A model generated the notes under the pieces. It was not told where the DNA came from. It saw only the letters and a list, made by a program, of their open reading frames with translations, and made no database searches. A DNA stretch of 7,875 nucleotides, taken from the NCBI GenBank assembly GCA_030146615.1, contig JASLBL010000109.1:1-7875 (forward strand). Reading direction: 5' to 3'. Origin of the DNA: Actinomycetes bacterium. Lineage in GTDB: Bacteria; Actinomycetota; CALGFH01. Positions 6,349-7,875 of this stretch are shown in pieces. How positions within the stretch are numbered: position 1 is the stretch's first letter; each line of letters begins with the position of its first letter. Position numbers and translations under genes: made by a program.

Positions 6349-7875
6349 CTAGATCTCGTGCGTGATCACCACGCCGCGGCCGTCGCAGGTCGGGCAGGTC
6401 TCGGAGAAACTGTCGAGCAGGCCCCCCGACACCCGCTTGCGGGTCATCTGGACCAGGCCGAGCGAGGACACCTCCATCACCTGGCTCTTGGTCTTGTCCC
6501 TGACCAGCGCGGCCCGGAGGCGGTCGACCACGGCCTGCTGGTTGCGCTCGAACAGCATGTCGATGAAGTCGATGATGATGATGCCGCCGATGTCGCGCAG
6601 GCGGAGCTGGCGGACGATCTCGTCGGCCGCCTCAAGGTTGTTGGCGACCACCGTCTCCTCGAGGTTGGCCTTGCCGACGAACTTGCCGGTGTTCACGTCG
6701 ATGACGGTCATGGCCTCGGTGCGGTCGATCACGATCGAGCCGCCCGACGGCAGCCAGACCTTGCGCTCCAGGGCCTTGTGGATCTGCTCGACGACCCGGT
6801 AGTGCTCGAACACCGGCAGCTTGCCCTGGTGCTTGTGGAGCTTGGGCAGCAGGTCGGGCGCGACCTCGGCCAGGTACTCCTCGACCCGCTGGTAGAGGTC
6901 GTCGCCTTCGACGACCAGCTCGATGAAGTCGGGCGAGAAGATGTCGCGGATGACCCGCACGACCAGCTCGGGCTCGGAGTAGATGACGGCCGGGGCGCTG
7001 GCCTTCTTGGCCTTGCGCTCGACCGTCTCCCAGCGGGCCTGGAGGCGGGCCAGGTCGGCCCGGAGGTCGTCGGCGCTGGCGCCCTCGGCGGCGGTGCGGA
7101 CGATCAGGCCGAGGCCCTTGGGGCGGACCTCCTTGAGGATGTCGCGGAGCCGGGACCGCTCGGCCTCGGGCAGGCGGCGGGAGATGCCGAAGGTGTTGTC
7201 CTCGGGCTGGAGGACCAGGTAGCGGCCGGCCAGGGAGACCTGGGCGGTCAGGCGGGCCCCCTTGGCCCCGATCGGGTCCTTGGTGACCTGGACGAGCACG
7301 GGCTGGCCGGCCTTGAGGACCTTCTCGATCCTGGGGGCCTCGCCGTCGAGGTCCTCCTCGTTGTAGTTGACCTCGCCGGCGTACAGGACGGCGTTGCGGC
7401 CGCGGCCGATGTCGACGAAGGCGGCCTCCATGCCGGGCAGGACGTTCTGGACCCGGCCCAGGTAGATGTTGCCGACCATGGAGCGGCCGGCCTTGCGGGT
7501 CACGTAGTGCTCGACCAGGGTCGGGCCCTCGAGGACGCCGATCTGGGTCCGCTCCGCGCCCTCGGTGACGACCATGCGCCGGTCGGGGCCCTCCTCGCGG
7601 AGGATCCGCTTCTGCTCCTCGGTCAGGCCCGAGGGCCGGCGCCGGCGGCCCTTGTCGGCCTGGCGGGCGCCCTCGCGCCGGGAGCGGGTCTCCAGGCGGG
7701 TCGAGCGCTCGGAGCCGCCGGAACGGCCCCGGCCGCCCTGGTCCCTGGCCTCGGCCCGGTCGCCCTCGGCGGGGGCGTCGGTGGTGGCGGCGTCGGTGGT
7801 GGCGGCGTCGGCGTCGACCGCGACCAGGCGGGCGCCGCCTCTCCCCCGCCGCCGGCTGCGGCCCGACCCGCGCTC
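6349..7875 (-). CDS. rne: Ribonuclease E/G family protein (5' end outside the window)
   Basis: Endoribonuclease of mRNA decay and rRNA processing that cuts single-stranded AU-rich RNA. The frame is open to the right edge (508 codons visible), so the ATG at 7575 is internal. Numbering from that Met, RNase E/G signatures are: S1-domain start NIYLGRVQNVLPGMEAAFVD (36-55); 5'-monophosphate sensor R160-T161 in LIVRTAAEG; catalytic D293 in VIDVNTG and D336 in IIIDFIDM; zinc-link C394PTC397. The D-D spacing (43) and D-to-Cys spacing (101) equal those of E. coli RNase E D303, D346 and C404. The protein stops 11 residues after the second Cys, so it has no C-terminal scaffold. At least 100 disordered, Arg/Gly/Ala/Asp-rich residues precede the catalytic core. 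It heads the rplU-rpmA-obg block. The E versus G name is convention; the long N-terminal arm resembles actinobacterial RNase E. Confidence 0.95.
   Translation of the reverse strand, partial: ERGSGRSRRRGRGGARLVAVDADAATTDAATTDAPAEGDRAEARDQGGRGRSGGSERSTRLETRSRREGARQADKGRRRRPSGLTEEQKRILREEGPDRRMVVTEGAERTQIGVLEGPTLVEHYVTRKAGRSMVGNIYLGRVQNVLPGMEAAFVDIGRGRNAVLYAGEVNYNEEDLDGEAPRIEKVLKAGQPVLVQVTKDPIGAKGARLTAQVSLAGRYLVLQPEDNTFGISRRLPEAERSRLRDILKEVRPKGLGLIVRTAAEGASADDLRADLARLQARWETVERKAKKASAPAVIYSEPELVVRVIRDIFSPDFIELVVEGDDLYQRVEEYLAEVAPDLLPKLHKHQGKLPVFEHYRVVEQIHKALERKVWLPSGGSIVIDRTEAMTVIDVNTGKFVGKANLEETVVANNLEAADEIVRQLRLRDIGGIIIIDFIDMLFERNQQAVVDRLRAALVRDKTKSQVMEVSSLGLVQMTRKRVSGGLLDSFSETCPTCDGRGVVITHEI
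7777..7806 (-). repeat. 15-bp tandem repeat (two perfect copies) in the RNase E/G N-terminal arm
   Basis: GTCGGTGGTGGCGGC on the plus strand occurs twice back to back (7777-7791 and 7792-7806), with a partial third beginning at 7807. As a multiple of three it keeps frame and encodes a repeated Asp-Ala-Ala-Thr-Thr unit in the disordered arm. Slippage-driven length variation between strains would be in frame. Confidence 0.8.

Noticed and set aside
6345..6369. Cluster of small palindromes (AGTACT, AGATCT, GTGATCAC) around the RNase E/G stop codon
   Set aside because: Short, unspaced and partly coding; no known operator matches, and the region is one of the few less GC-rich patches where such words appear by chance.
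1..7875. CRISPR, transposase, integrase, toxin-antitoxin, phage or defence genes
   Set aside because: No direct repeats with spacers, no inverted terminal repeats and no matching protein motifs were seen on either strand.

Overview
The window is very GC-rich, with strong G/C preference at third codon positions in every gene. It carries the block rne, rplU, rpmA, obg in that order on the minus strand. That composition and gene order point to a member of the Actinomycetota. Nothing in the window fixes the class or genus, and uncultured or deep-branching lineages are as possible as a streptomycete-like one.

Layout. Positions 1-4265 (plus strand) hold a tightly packed carbohydrate cassette. It contains the C-terminal two thirds of a GH38 alpha-mannosidase whose start lies left of the window, a complete GH1 beta-glycosidase joined to it by an ATGA stop/start overlap, and a 299-residue protein that reads as a five-bladed beta-propeller of the GH43/GH32/GH130 type, starting 1 nt after the GH1 stop. 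After an 11-nt convergent junction (4266-4276), positions 4277-7875 (minus strand) hold the housekeeping block, read right to left: an RNase E/G gene open at the right edge, rplU (L21), rpmA (L27) and obg (GTPase).

How the genes work together. The GH1 protein starts without a signal peptide, the propeller protein shows none, and the three plus-strand genes are probably co-translated. The likely job is intracellular trimming of imported mannose- or glucose-containing oligosaccharides or glycosides. Any transporter or regulator would have to lie upstream, outside the window. The minus-strand block links RNA decay (RNase E/G), two proteins of the large ribosomal subunit and a GTPase of large-subunit assembly, which is the standard actinobacterial arrangement.

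I see no RNA gene, mobile element, CRISPR array, phage gene or defence system. The points most worth a second look are the unassigned propeller protein, an Ala in place of the near-invariant Pro after the GH1 acid/base Glu, an RNase E/G that ends almost directly after its zinc-link, and a three-arm competing hairpin arrangement between rpmA and obg. I do not see convincing evidence of an entirely new system.
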